Below are positions 47,146 through 56,373 of a stretch of DNA of 64,000 nucleotides, one piece after another (the stretch's first letter is position 1; every line of letters starts with the position of its first letter). The position numbers were made by a program, and so were the translations under genes. The notes under the pieces were generated by a model. It was not told where the DNA came from. It worked only from the letters and a program-made list of their open reading frames with translations, and did not search any database. Source of the stretch: Sinosporangium siamense (GTDB taxonomy: Bacteria; Actinomycetota; Actinomycetes; Streptosporangiales; Streptosporangiaceae); NCBI RefSeq assembly GCF_016863435.1, contig NZ_BOOW01000011.1, forward strand, positions 27,405 through 91,404, read 5' to 3'.

Positions 47146-48741
47146 CTAGGAGGCGGGCTTGGCCTGGGCGAGCGACAGCGGGTTGACGATCGAGAGGAGT
47201 TCGCTCGGCATCGGCTTGAAGTTGGTCCACTTCGTCGAGTGAGCGATGTTGAAGGTCTCGACGTACAACACGTTGTCGTACACCTGCTCGTGGATGATCT
47301 TGGCCGCTTCCTGGATCGGCGCCTTGGCCTCGGCCGGGCTGAGCGCCCGCTGGCCCTCGTCGATCAGGTCGTCCAGCTTGGGATCGCTGACCTGGGCGTA
47401 GTTGATGAAGCCGCCGGTCTTGAAGGCGAGCCCCATGTTGGCCGGGGGGTTGTCCATGATCGCCCAGGAGCCGGCATAGATGTCGAAGTCGCGCTTGGCG
47501 CCCTTGTCGATGTAGGTGTTGCGCTCAAGACCCTGAAGCTTGATCTCGATGCCCGCCTGCTTGGCGGAGTCGCGGACCATCGGCGCCCACTTGGCGATGT
47601 TGGGGTCGGCCTGGTCGTAAATCATGTTCAGGCTCAGGTTGGTGACACCCGCCTGCTTGAGCAGCTCCTTCGACTTGTTCACGTCGAAGGCGTATTCCTT
47701 CATCGCAGGGTCGACGTAGTCCGGCTGCGCCGGGGTCAGCACGCTGGAGTTGGACGTCTTGGCGAAGCCCTGCAGCGCGATCTTCCGGATCGACTCGTAG
47801 TCCACCGCGTGGGCCAGGGCCTGGCGCACCCGCACATCGTCGAGCGGCTTGCGCTTGGTGTTGTACTGCAGGTGAGCCCATCCGAGGGACGGGATCTCCA
47901 TCATCTTGATCTTCGGGTCGTTCTTGAGCGAGACCGCGGTGGTCGGCGGCAACACGTTGGCGATGACGTCGATCTCACCGTTGCGCAGCGCCAGGACCTC
48001 GGTGTTCACGTCGGGGAAGACGCGGAACACCACTTCCTTAACCGTCGGCTTGCCGCCCGGGGCTGGACCGAAGTTCTCGACGCGCTCCATCACGTAGCGC
48101 TGCCCACGCTCGACCTTGGTCAGCTTGTACGGCCCGGCGCTGACCCAGTCCTTGTCGTTGGCGAACTTCTGCACGCTCGGCGCCTTCTCGAAGACGTGCT
48201 TCGGCACGATCGGCAGCCAGAAGCCGATGTTGTGGACGAACGTGCCGTCCGGCCGGCTCAGCGAGAACTCGACCTCGGTGGGGGAGACCGCCTCGGCCTT
48301 CTCCAGCGCGGTGATCAGACCCGCGATGACGCCGAACTTCTCCTTCTTCACCGTCTCGATGGAGAAGACCACGTCGTCCGCCGTGACCGGCTTGCCGTCC
48401 GACCACTTCATGTCGTCGCGCAGCTTGACGGTGGCGGTCTTGCCGTCCTCGGAGTAGGCCCACTCGGTCGCGAGGTAGGGGATCCGCTTACCGGTCTCGT
48501 CCATCTGCGTGAGGTGGGGGTACATGAGGTTGGTCACCCACGAGTCGGTGCGGCTGTTGCCCACCAGCGGGTTGAAGTTGACGACGTCGGCCGTCGTGCC
48601 GATCGTGATGCGGTCGGCGGTGGCCCCGCCGCCCGACCCGCCGGCGGAGCCGGTGCTCGACCCCGGCGTGCTGGGGGCGCACGCGGCGACCCCGGCGATG
48701 ACTGCCGCTGCGAGAGCGGTCAAAGCGGCACGTCTGCGCAT
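47146..48741 (-). CDS. Peptide-binding lipoprotein (SBP_bac_5)
   Basis: The 531-residue extracytoplasmic solute-binding lipoprotein has a signal peptide RRRAALTALAAAVIAGVAAC with the lipobox Cys at 21, then a Gly/Ser linker and a family 5 binding domain (SDGKPVTADDVVFSIETVKKE, DDVRVRQALAHAVDYESI). Ligands are likely di- or oligopeptides. The ATG overlaps the dipeptidase stop (TGATG) and has GGAGG upstream, so translation is coupled. Confidence 0.93.
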   Translation of the reverse strand: MRRRAALTALAAAVIAGVAACAPSTPGSSTGSAGGSGGGATADRITIGTTADVVNFNPLVGNSRTDSWVTNLMYPHLTQMDETGKRIPYLATEWAYSEDGKTATVKLRDDMKWSDGKPVTADDVVFSIETVKKEKFGVIAGLITALEKAEAVSPTEVEFSLSRPDGTFVHNIGFWLPIVPKHVFEKAPSVQKFANDKDWVSAGPYKLTKVERGQRYVMERVENFGPAPGGKPTVKEVVFRVFPDVNTEVLALRNGEIDVIANVLPPTTAVSLKNDPKIKMMEIPSLGWAHLQYNTKRKPLDDVRVRQALAHAVDYESIRKIALQGFAKTSNSSVLTPAQPDYVDPAMKEYAFDVNKSKELLKQAGVTNLSLNMIYDQADPNIAKWAPMVRDSAKQAGIEIKLQGLERNTYIDKGAKRDFDIYAGSWAIMDNPPANMGLAFKTGGFINYAQVSDPKLDDLIDEGQRALSPAEAKAPIQEAAKIIHEQVYDNVLYVETFNIAHSTKWTNFKPMPSELLSIVNPLSLAQAKPAS

Positions 48742-49949
48742 CAGTGCCACACCTCCTCCAGCACCCGCAGCGTGTTGCCGCCGATGACCTTACGAATCTC
48801 GTCGTCCGAATAGTCGTGCTGGACGAGCCAGCCGATGATGTTCCAGAAGCACTCGGCGGGGTTCTCCAGGCCGTCGACATAGGGGACCTTGTCGTACGGC
48901 ACGCCGTAGTGCGCCTCATTGAGCGACAGGTGATCGGCGAACGCGTCGTGCAGCCCGACGTGGTCGCCGAACAGGGTGTCGGGACCGAACGACACGTGGT
49001 CGATTCCAATGAGGTCTACACAATATGTGAAGTGGTCCATGACCGATTCCAGCGAGTGGAGCGGGTGGGCCGGTGACAACGTGGTGTGCGGGGCGGCCTC
49101 CAGGCCGAGAACACCGCCGCGCTCGGCCATGGCCTTGAGCGTCTCGTCGGTCTTCATGCGGTTGGTGGGCCAGACTCCCCGGGCGCCCGCGTGCGTGATC
49201 AGAATCGGCTTGGTGGAGTGCTTGATCGTGTCCAGGCAGGTGACGTCGCCGGAGTGGGAGATGTCGATCGCGATGCCCAGCTTGTTCATGCGGCGCACGG
49301 CCTTCTCGCCGAACAGCGTGAGGCCGCCGTCGTTCTTCTCCTTGAGGCCGCCGCCCAGGGTGTTGGCCTCGCTGTAGGCGATGCCCATCTGCCGCACGCC
49401 GAAGCCGTACAGCATGTCGATGCGGTCGACCTCGTTCTCGATCATCGTCGAGGCCTCAAGGCCGAGGACCAGGCCGACGCGGCCGGAGTTGTGGGCCTCG
49501 TGGACGTCGGCGATCGACTCGACCTTGATCACGTAGTCCTGGTGGGCGATGTCGGACAGCCGCATGCCGATGTCGGCCACGACGTCGGTCCACTTCCAGC
49601 CCATCTGACTGGTGATGCAGCAGGTGCCGTCCATCAGGTTGTCGAAGACGACGGTCATGCCGGAGCGGGACAGGCCCTCGAAGCCGGTCTGGTGGCGGGC
49701 CGTGCGGTTGTAGTCGACGGTCTGGTTGATGTCCTTGGGGAACACCGTCGGGTGTTCGTGGAGGGAGATGACGAGGCTCTCGGTGAGCAGCCGGGTCACC
49801 CGCTCCGATTGTGCGCTGTTGAGCGACAGGCCCTTGTAGGCCGGGACGCGGCCGATCTCGGGTGCGAGGTCGAACACGCGGTAGTCGACACCCGCCTCCA
49901 GGTACTCGTAGGAGCGGTACCCGGTGTAGCGCTTCGCGGGCTCCAGCAC
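48741..49949 (-). CDS. Membrane dipeptidase (renal dipeptidase type, M19)
   Basis: The 402-residue M19 zinc dipeptidase cleaves dipeptides, including D-amino-acid or dehydro-dipeptides in some members. Visible motifs are VISLHEHPTVFPKDI (metal site), GLVLGLEAS, GIAIDISHSGDV, ILITHAGARGVWPTNRM and VSFGPDTLFGDH. No signal peptide is seen with the chosen start. GTG 49949 has AAGGGGGA 9 nt upstream; longer frames to 50069 run into the divergent promoter region. It is the first gene of the minus-strand peptide operon. Confidence 0.88.
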   Translation of the reverse strand: MLEPAKRYTGYRSYEYLEAGVDYRVFDLAPEIGRVPAYKGLSLNSAQSERVTRLLTESLVISLHEHPTVFPKDINQTVDYNRTARHQTGFEGLSRSGMTVVFDNLMDGTCCITSQMGWKWTDVVADIGMRLSDIAHQDYVIKVESIADVHEAHNSGRVGLVLGLEASTMIENEVDRIDMLYGFGVRQMGIAYSEANTLGGGLKEKNDGGLTLFGEKAVRRMNKLGIAIDISHSGDVTCLDTIKHSTKPILITHAGARGVWPTNRMKTDETLKAMAERGGVLGLEAAPHTTLSPAHPLHSLESVMDHFTYCVDLIGIDHVSFGPDTLFGDHVGLHDAFADHLSLNEAHYGVPYDKVPYVDGLENPAECFWNIIGWLVQHDYSDDEIRKVIGGNTLRVLEEVWH

Positions 49950-50237
49950 GATGCGATGTCCCCCTTCGGGTTTCGTGGACTTCGCCGCTTTCCGTCGAAG
50001 CCTCCTGTTGCTACGCCAGCATTCGGCGAACTTGGCGAGGAGCTTGCCAGAATTCGGCATTTCGGTCAATACTGAGCGTGCTTTTCGGACGCAGCGACGG
50101 GGTCGGCGGTGGGATTCGTCATCGGGCCGGACCGGTCGAGTCGGGTGCGGAAAAGTCGGACATAGAGTGGACGGCCCCGAGTCGACCGGCCCGCGTGGCC
50201 GTGAAGTCGCAAGGCCGCGAAGTCATGAGGAGGCGCG

Positions 50238-51269
50238 ATGGCCAGGCCCGTCGAGGCCGAGGCGGATGGGCGGGCGCCTGCGGCGCTGGAGATCCGCGAT
50301 CTGCGGGTGACGTTCAACACGTCGACCGGGAGTGTGCCCGCCGTGCGCGGGGTGGACCTCGTGATCAGGCCGGGGGAGACCCTGGCGTTGCTCGGCGAGT
50401 CCGGATCGGGCAAGTCGGTGACCGCTCGCGCGATCATGGGTCTGCACGACCGCGGCAACGTCGAGGTGGAGATGGAGCACGCCACGGTCGGCGGCCGCGA
50501 CCTGCTCGCCATGTCGGCCGAGGAGCGCCGGCTCCTGCGCGGCAGCGCGATGACCATGGTCTTCCAGGACGCGCTCTCCGCGCTCAACCCCGTGCTCACC
50601 GTCGGCGACCAGATCGGCGAGCTGTTCCGCGTGCACCGCGGCGCCTCCCGCAGGGAGGCCCGCGAGCGGGCCCTCGAACTGCTCGAACTCGTCGGCATCC
50701 CGGCCGCCAAGGACCGCGTGCGCGACTATCCCCACCAGTTCTCCGGTGGCATGCGCCAGCGCATCCTCATCGCCATGGCGGTCGCGCTCGAACCCGCCCT
50801 GCTGATCGCCGACGAGCCCACGACCGCCCTCGACGTCACCGTCCAGGCGCAGATTTTGCGGCTCATCGACCGGCTGCGCCAAGAGCTCGGCACCGCCGTA
50901 CTCCTCATCACCCACGACCTCGGGGTCGCCGCCGAGGTGGCCGACCGCATCGCGGTCATGTACGCCGGGCGCATCGTCGAGACCTCCCCGGTCGACGACC
51001 TTTACGACCGGCCGGCCCACCCCTACACCGAGGCGCTGCTCGCCGCCATCCCCGACCTGGAGCGCCCCAGCTCAGAGCTCCTCGCGATCCCCGGCACACC
51101 GCCGCGCCCGGGCGCCGTCGGCCGCGGCTGCGCCTTCGCGCCGCGCTGCTCCAGGTCCACCGCCGTGTGCACCGAGCGGCTGCCCCTGCTCACCCCGGTC
51201 CCCGGCCACCCGGGCCGCACCGCCGCCTGCCACCACACCGAGGAGGTGCTGCATGCCGCCGTCAGCTGA
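50238..51269 (+). CDS. Peptide ABC transporter ATPase (OppD/DppD-like)
   Basis: The 343-residue ATPase has Walker [16 protein letters not shown], signature [11 protein letters not shown], Walker [15 protein letters not shown] and the C-terminal oligopeptide-ABC cysteine motif ([15 protein letters not shown]). GAGGAGGCGCG precedes the ATG. It is divergent from the dipeptidase-led operon; the 288-bp spacer (49950-50237) should hold promoters for both. It supplies the transporter whose permeases and binding protein lie on the other strand. Confidence 0.94.
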   Translation: MARPVEAEADGRAPAALEIRDLRVTFNTSTGSVPAVRGVDLVIRPGETLALLGESGSGKSVTARAIMGLHDRGNVEVEMEHATVGGRDLLAMSAEERRLLRGSAMTMVFQDALSALNPVLTVGDQIGELFRVHRGASRREARERALELLELVGIPAAKDRVRDYPHQFSGGMRQRILIAMAVALEPALLIADEPTTALDVTVQAQILRLIDRLRQELGTAVLLITHDLGVAAEVADRIAVMYAGRIVETSPVDDLYDRPAHPYTEALLAAIPDLERPSSELLAIPGTPPRPGAVGRGCAFAPRCSRSTAVCTERLPLLTPVPGHPGRTAACHHTEEVLHAAVS

Positions 51270-52233
51270 GCCGGTGCTCGCGGCAGTCGACCTGCACAAG
51301 ACGTACGGCAACCGCCTGCTCGGCCGGGGAGGCGGCGTGCACGCCGTCGCCGGCGTGAGCCTGACCTTGAACGCGGGGGAGACCCTCGGCATCGTCGGCG
51401 AGTCGGGCTGCGGCAAGTCCACCCTCGCCCGCATGCTCGTCGGTCTCGAACGCCCCGACAGCGGCCAGGTCACCTTCCACGGCGAGCCGTTCGCGAGCGG
51501 GCGCGGGGCCATCCCGCGGGGTGTGCGCCGCCGCGTGCAGATGGTCTTCCAGGACCCGCTGACCTCGCTCAATCCCCGCATGACGGTGCTCGACATCGTC
51601 GCCGAGCCCCTCGACGTGCACAACCTCGCCACGGGGCGGGGCGCCCGCCGCGCCAGGGTGGGCGAGCTCCTCGAACTCGTGGGCCTCGCTCCCGAGCTCA
51701 TGAACCGCTTCCCGCACGAGTTCTCCGGCGGCCAGCGCCAGCGCATCGGCATCGCCCGCGCCCTGGCGACCGACCCCGAGGTGGTCGTCTGCGACGAGCC
51801 GGTGTCGGCGCTCGACATGTCGGTGCAGGCCCAGGTCGTGAACCTCCTCGCCGACCTCCAGCGCACCCTCGGCGTCGCGCTCGTGTTCATCGCCCACGAC
51901 CTCGCCGTCGTGCGGCACGTCTCCCATCGTGTCGGCGTCATGTATCTCGGCCGGATGGCCGAGCTCGGACCGGCGGCCGAGGTGTACGGAGCACCCGCGC
52001 ATCCCTACACCACGGCGCTGATGTCGGCCGCGCCCATCCCGAGGCCGCAGGCCCGGCACCGTGAGCGGATCATGCTCGCCGGAGACCCGCCGAGCCCGGT
52101 CAACCCGCCCTCAGGGTGTCGTTTCCGCACCCGGTGCCATAAGGCGCAGGACCTCTGCGCCGAGCGCGCACCGGAGCTCACCGGCCCCGGCGCGCATCTC
52201 GCCGCCTGTCATTTCTCGGTGCCGGCCGCCTGA
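51253..52233 (+). CDS. Peptide ABC transporter ATPase (OppF/DppF-like)
   Basis: The 326-residue ATPase has Walker A IVGESGCGKSTLARM, signature HEFSGGQRQRI, Walker B VVVCDEPVSALDMS and C-terminal Cys motif GCRFRTRCHKAQDLC. Its ATG lies 17 bp inside the OppD-like gene, showing coupling. It probably forms the heterodimeric motor with that subunit. Confidence 0.94.
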   Translation: MPPSAEPVLAAVDLHKTYGNRLLGRGGGVHAVAGVSLTLNAGETLGIVGESGCGKSTLARMLVGLERPDSGQVTFHGEPFASGRGAIPRGVRRRVQMVFQDPLTSLNPRMTVLDIVAEPLDVHNLATGRGARRARVGELLELVGLAPELMNRFPHEFSGGQRQRIGIARALATDPEVVVCDEPVSALDMSVQAQVVNLLADLQRTLGVALVFIAHDLAVVRHVSHRVGVMYLGRMAELGPAAEVYGAPAHPYTTALMSAAPIPRPQARHRERIMLAGDPPSPVNPPSGCRFRTRCHKAQDLCAERAPELTGPGAHLAACHFSVPAA

Positions 52234-52287
52234 CATCCGTCCGCCGCCCCGCCCGCGCCCCCCGCTCGGGCCGGGCGGCATGGGGTG

Positions 52288-52485
52288 TCAGGCCGCCGGG
52301 GTGGGGCCGTTCTTGTGGGGTTTATGAGGGCGGTGCTTACTAGGGAAGTGGAGCACATTGCGCCCGGTGTAGGCGCGCAGGTCGACGACCTTGGCGTCAG
52401 CCGTACGACGATGTCCTGCCGCCGAACGGATGTGCCGAACCTTGTGGACCGGCAGGTGCTCCGGGACTACCGTAAGTTTCGTCAT
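52288..52485 (-). CDS. Possible small basic protein
   Basis: A 65-codon frame begins MTKLTVVPEHLPVHKVRH with GGGGGG 6 nt before the ATG. Third-position GC is about 70 percent, somewhat below the neighbours. It is Lys/Arg/His-rich with no recognised domain. The start and site are persuasive, but nothing else confirms it. It is the only candidate in the 417-bp gap between the ABC ATPase and the Cys-rich gene. Confidence 0.35.
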   Translation of the reverse strand: MTKLTVVPEHLPVHKVRHIRSAAGHRRTADAKVVDLRAYTGRNVLHFPSKHRPHKPHKNGPTPAA

Positions 52486-52650
52486 CTATGCCCCCCGGCG
52501 TGATGCTTTTGTTACCAATGAGATAACTACAGACCGAGCCGTAAGGCCACTGTAAAGATCGTCTGAAGTCTCGTCGAGGGATTTCCCTGGGCAGGTCGTT
52601 GCAGGTGCCGCCGGGGTAGAGCACCCCCCAGGACACCTTTGGGGGAGACG

Positions 52651-52896
52651 ATGGCTGCTTGCGAAGTATGTGGCAACGAATATGAGATGACGTTCGAAGT
52701 CCATGCGCAGGGGTCTGTGCACACCTTCGACTGTTTTGAGTGTGCGATCACGAAAATGGCGCCCATCTGCGAGCACTGCGGGTGCCGCATCATCGGCCAC
52801 GGCGTCGAGGCCGACCGCCGCTGGTTCTGCTGCGCCCACTGCGCCCGCCAGGAGGGGATCTCCGCCGCCGTCGACCATGTGGCATCCACCGCCTGA
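52651..52896 (+). CDS. Cys-rich zinc-ribbon / metallothionein-like protein
   Basis: The 81-residue protein has ten cysteines in CxxC pairs: CEVC (4,7), CFEC (28,31), CEHCGC (40,43,45) and CCAHC (60,61,64). It resembles small actinobacterial proteins annotated as prokaryotic metallothionein; metal binding is likely, function unknown. GGGGGAGACG precedes the ATG. A GTTG-N-GGGTAG arrangement at about 52596-52618 resembles a stress sigma (SigB-type) promoter. Confidence 0.78.
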   Translation: MAACEVCGNEYEMTFEVHAQGSVHTFDCFECAITKMAPICEHCGCRIIGHGVEADRRWFCCAHCARQEGISAAVDHVASTA

Positions 52897-52955
52897 GCCA
52901 CGTCGCGGGAAGGGATGCCTTCACGCGATGGTGATCGGCGTTCACACTGGGGCCT

Positions 52956-53312
52956 ATGTGGGACTTCGACATCCTTGTCCTGGGATCAGGGCCGGGTGGG
53001 CAGAAGGCCGCCATTGCGGCGGTGGGGGGATCCCGATATCGGGAACCGGCGCGGGGGCAGATCATCGGCGACACGTACGGCATGCTGAAGCTGCTCGTCT
53101 CCCCGGAGGATCACTCGCTGCTCGGCGTGCACGTTTTCGGCACGGGCGCGACCGAGTTGCTCCACATCGGGCAGGCGGTCATGGGGTGCGGCGGCACCGT
53201 CGACTACCTGGTGGACGCGGTGTTCAACTATCCGACGCTCGCGGAGTCATACAAGGTGGCGGCGCTCGACGCGCAGAACAAGCTGCGGAGGGTCGCGCGC
53301 TTCGAGGTCTGA
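52956..53312 (+). pseudogene. Internally deleted soluble transhydrogenase (sthA remnant)
   Basis: The frame joins the first ~25 residues of a pyridine nucleotide-disulfide flavoprotein ([20 protein letters not shown]) to the last ~95 residues of soluble NAD(P) transhydrogenase ([20 protein letters not shown] ... [19 protein letters not shown]). About 340 central residues, including the NAD domain and most of the FAD domain, are missing, yet the reading frame is open. It cannot be an active transhydrogenase. A terminator follows. Confidence 0.85.
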
Positions 53313-53320
53313 CCGGCACG

Positions 53321-53357
53321 CCGCCCGCCCCGTGCGGAAGACGCGCGGGGCGGGCGG
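53321..53357 (+). terminator. 12-bp hairpin after the sthA remnant
   Basis: CCGCCCGCCCCG (53321-53332) pairs perfectly with CGGGGCGGGCGG (53346-53357). Confidence 0.7.
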
Positions 53358-53552
53358 AATCAGGCGTGTCGTGTGCGTCTAGGCTTGAAATCAGCGCATG
53401 AGGCTGATGCGTGTTCAAAATCACCGGATGATGCGGCCACGTGCTGGGATCGGAAAACCGTATCCGCTCATCCGCCCCGGCTTTGTGGACGTAAAAGTGT
53501 TGATTCTCTTGCTCTATCGATGAGGCGAGTTTATCGATATGAAGGGGAGGCA

Positions 53553-53934
53553 GTGGTGGAACTTCATATCAGTGTCGAGGGCGGGGATGAGGAGGCGACG
53601 TCCATCTCGCTTTATCGCCGGCTAAGCCGGGATCCCGAGGTGCTGCGCGCCGCCGACGTGACGCTGCACGTCCGCTACGGCGACCTGGCGGGAGCGGTGG
53701 GACTCGCCGAGGTGGTGCACGTTTTCGTGAGCGACGTCGTCGCCGTGGGCGGCCTCGCCACCGCGATGACGGAGTGGTGTAAGTCGCGCCGGGTTGGTCG
53801 CGTCTCATCTGAAGCTGGAAAGCGATGGAAGAATCCTCACTGTGCGGAGCTTTTCGCGGGAGGCGGTGAATCTGGCACTGGAAATGCTTCTGGAACACAG
53901 CGCTCCCGGCTCAATGCTCAGCGCCGGGGAGTGA
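53553..53934 (+). pseudogene. EACC1-like gene with frameshift
   Basis: From GTG 53553 (GGGGAGG upstream) the frame reads VVELHISVEGGDEEATSISL, then LYRRLSRDPEVL, and up to GGLATAMTEWCKSRR near 53795. This is the pattern of effector-associated constant component 1 (EACC1), a small adaptor of NTP-dependent conflict systems. After that the original frame turns low-quality while the next frame continues VASHLKLESDGRILTVRSFS, then EAVNLALEMLLEH, to a stop at 53932. One extra base near CGGGTTGGTC explains it. No effector gene is adjacent. Family assignment is from pattern memory. Confidence 0.6.
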
Positions 53935-54491
53935 GACACTGATTGCGACTTCTTGAGTACCCGTAATCACGCATTGGAGTACGTGGCGATAAGCACAGCC
54001 GATGTGAGTTTGGCTCTGCGATATTCTGGAGTAATCACCTACGGTGAAGCGGCGGCCGGCCTCCCCGTGGAGCCCCGGCCGAGGCCCCGGTCCCGCCGCA
54101 CTCTTCCCCGCTCCCTGCGCTCGCGTCGCACAGCGTGGTGCGCCCCTGCGCGACCCCTCGCCGACGACCCCAAAAGGTGCCCTAGCGGCACGGTCCCACG
54201 AGGATGAAAATTTACCCGTATAGCGCCGTATGGCCCCCGTGGGCGATCAGTCCCCCCGGCGTAGCGCCGCTTCTCCCGACGTAGGCCACGTAGCGGACAG
54301 AACCGAATCAGTCCGACGGATGTCCTTGATTCCCGTGGGTAGGGTTGCGCGTTACCTGGTTCTGTCGGCATTGTTGGGGAAGCCGGTGCCGGCGGGCGAG
54401 GTCAGGTCGCCCGTCGGCCCGGTGCCTTCCGGCGGCTGTGACAACCATGGGGCATGATTGTGGTTGGCCACATCCAAACCCGAGGCTGATT
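53935..54491. other. Gap without recognisable gene
   Basis: This 557-bp stretch between the EACC1-like remnant and the ROK gene is a mosaic of AT-richer and C-rich DNA. I found no frame with a ribosome site or family resemblance and no strong hairpin. It may hold eroded sequence from the conflict-system neighbourhood plus the ROK promoter. Confidence 0.5.
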
Positions 54492-55727
54492 TTGATCACT
54501 TCTTCGACAGGCCCGCGCCCTGCCGACTTCAACGACGTGCGGGCGACCAACCTCTCGGTGGTGCTCAGGTTCATCCGCGAGCACGCCCCATGTTCGCGTG
54601 CCGACATCGCCTCCATGACCGGGCTCAACAAGGCCACCGTCTCCAGCCTCGTGGCCGACCTGATGGACCGCCGGATGCTGCGCGAGATCGGCTTCTCGGA
54701 AAGCCGCGTCGGCCGCCCCGCCACCATGATCGAGCTCGACGGCCAGCCGTTCTCCGCCGTCGGTATCGAGATCAACGTCGACTACCTCACCGCCGTCGTC
54801 GTCGACCTCGCCGGTGAGCGGCTGTTCGCCTGGCGGCGCACCTTCCCCGGCGCGGACGTCCCCGCCGCCGAAGCCGTCTCCGCCGTCGCCGGCCTCGCCC
54901 GCCGCGTCGTCAACCGCATGTCCAAGGAAGGCCGGCAGGTGCTCGGCCTGGCCGTCGCCGTGCCCGGCCTCGTCGACGTCGACGGCGGCGTCCGCCTCGC
55001 GCCCAACCTCGGCTGGCGCGACCTCGACCTCTACGGGGACCTGCGCCGGGCCCTGCGCGACCCCGACTTCCCCATCGAGGTGGAGAACGACGCCAACTTC
55101 GCCGCCGCCGCCGAATACCGTTTCGGCGCCCACAGCGGCACCGGCAACCTCGTCTACCTCACCGGCGAGATCGGCGTCGGCGCCGGCGTCGTCCTCGACG
55201 GCACCCTCCGCCGCGGCGGCCAGGGCTACGGCGGCGAGATCGGCCACGTGCAGATCGACCCCGACGGGCCTACCTGCAGGTGCGGCCGCGTCGGCTGCCT
55301 CGAAACCGTGGCCGGCATCGGCGCCGTCCTCGACCAGGCGGTCACCACGCCCGCCGAGATCGAGCCGGAGATCACCCAGATCGTCCGCCGCGCCCAGCGC
55401 CGCGACCCCGCCACCCTCGCCCGGCTCACCCGCGTCGGCCGCAACCTCGGCCGCGGCGTCGCCATCCTGTCCAACCTGCTCAACCCCGAAGTCGTCATCC
55501 TCGGCGGCTACTACGTGCCACTGGCCCCCTGGCTCCTCCCCGTGGTCTCCGCCGAGACCCGCGCCCTCACCATCGCCCCCGACGCGGGCGGCCTCCGCGT
55601 CGCCGCCTCCACCCTCGGCCACGACGCCGCCGCCCTGGGCGCCGCCGGCCGAGTCCTCGACGGCGTCGACTCCGGCCGCCTCCCCCCATCCCGCACCACC
55701 CACCAGCCCTTGTCCCGGAGGGCGTGA
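54492..55727 (+). CDS. ROK-family transcriptional regulator
   Basis: The product of about 411 residues has an N-terminal winged helix (FIREHAPCSRADIASMTGLNKATVSSLVADL) and a ROK sugar-kinase-like domain with VENDANFAAAAEYRFG, GEIGVGAGVVLDG, the zinc motif CRCGRVGCLE and GHVQID. Such proteins repress sugar-uptake genes (NagC/Mlc/XylR type); no sugar genes are adjacent. TTG 54492 has GAGG 6 nt upstream and is my choice; ATG 54453 would add 13 residues. Confidence 0.88.
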   Translation: MITSSTGPRPADFNDVRATNLSVVLRFIREHAPCSRADIASMTGLNKATVSSLVADLMDRRMLREIGFSESRVGRPATMIELDGQPFSAVGIEINVDYLTAVVVDLAGERLFAWRRTFPGADVPAAEAVSAVAGLARRVVNRMSKEGRQVLGLAVAVPGLVDVDGGVRLAPNLGWRDLDLYGDLRRALRDPDFPIEVENDANFAAAAEYRFGAHSGTGNLVYLTGEIGVGAGVVLDGTLRRGGQGYGGEIGHVQIDPDGPTCRCGRVGCLETVAGIGAVLDQAVTTPAEIEPEITQIVRRAQRRDPATLARLTRVGRNLGRGVAILSNLLNPEVVILGGYYVPLAPWLLPVVSAETRALTIAPDAGGLRVAASTLGHDAAALGAAGRVLDGVDSGRLPPSRTTHQPLSRRA

Positions 55728-55869
55728 CAACGGCGTACGGCGAAGCCCGGCCGGCTCACCTGGTGCCGCGGACTTGACCACGGCTGTGCATTCCGTCGGC
55801 TCGGGTCCGGTTTTCCGGCTCCCACGTTCTGAGCGTTTCTCCGGCGCCGGGCACAAGGGCAGTCACGAT

Positions 55870-55929
55870 CGCTATGGGGATCTGACGAACGCCAAATGAG
55901 CCCGCCCGGGCCCGTATCTCCCCATAGCG
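55870..55929. other. 11-bp inverted repeat with long loop
   Basis: CGCTATGGGGA (55870-55880) and TCCCCATAGCG (55919-55929) pair perfectly across 38 nt. It lies about 140 bp past the ROK stop and could be a terminator arm or a recombination footprint. Confidence 0.4.
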
Positions 55930-55979
55930 GACGGCACGGCGGTAGAGATGACGAGACCCCGTCGACGCCGTACCGCCCT

Positions 55980-56175
55980 AGGCGGTGAGGCGGGCCTGGG
56001 TTGTGCCACGTGGCCTGGTTGGGGGAAAGGAGCCCCAGCCTTCCCGGTGGGTGGGCCGGGCTTGTGCCGTACGGCGTGGCCGGGTTGGGCCTGAGGTGGT
56101 GAGGTGGGCTTCGCCGTACTGTTCCCGGCCGTGAGCCGGGCTTGTGCCGTACAACGTGGCCGGGTGGGGCTGAGG
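55980..56175 (+). repeat. Imperfect repeat with GGGCTT(G)TGCCGTAC core
   Basis: Units containing GCCGGGCTTGTGCCGTAC (56055, 56135) and GTGGGCTTCGCCGTAC (56104), each followed by CGTGGCCGGGT(T)GGG(G)C-like sequence, with a further diverged unit at 55985. Together with 56176-56373, which has no recognisable gene, it fills the 646-bp gap between the ROK and azoR genes. Long minus-strand frames here are by-products of the repeats. Confidence 0.65.
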
Positions 56176-56373
56176 AGGCAGGCCAGGGGCAATGGTGGCG
56201 AAGGGGGGCCTTGCGGGTCCGCGGCGTGCCCCTGTTACGTGCGGTGGCCAAGTGGTTGGGCCCCGCTTCGCCGCCATGTCTGTTGGTCGCGCTCGGGCTT
56301 GGAACCCCGGTGTGGTGCTCGCCGAGGGGTGGCCGGGTTCCGGTGGGCCGGGCCTGTGCCGTGCGTGGGCTGC

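Noticed and set aside
55511..56277. Overlapping minus-strand frames across the gap after the ROK gene
   Set aside because: They read the GCCGTAC repeats and extend antisense into the ROK gene; no starts with ribosome sites.
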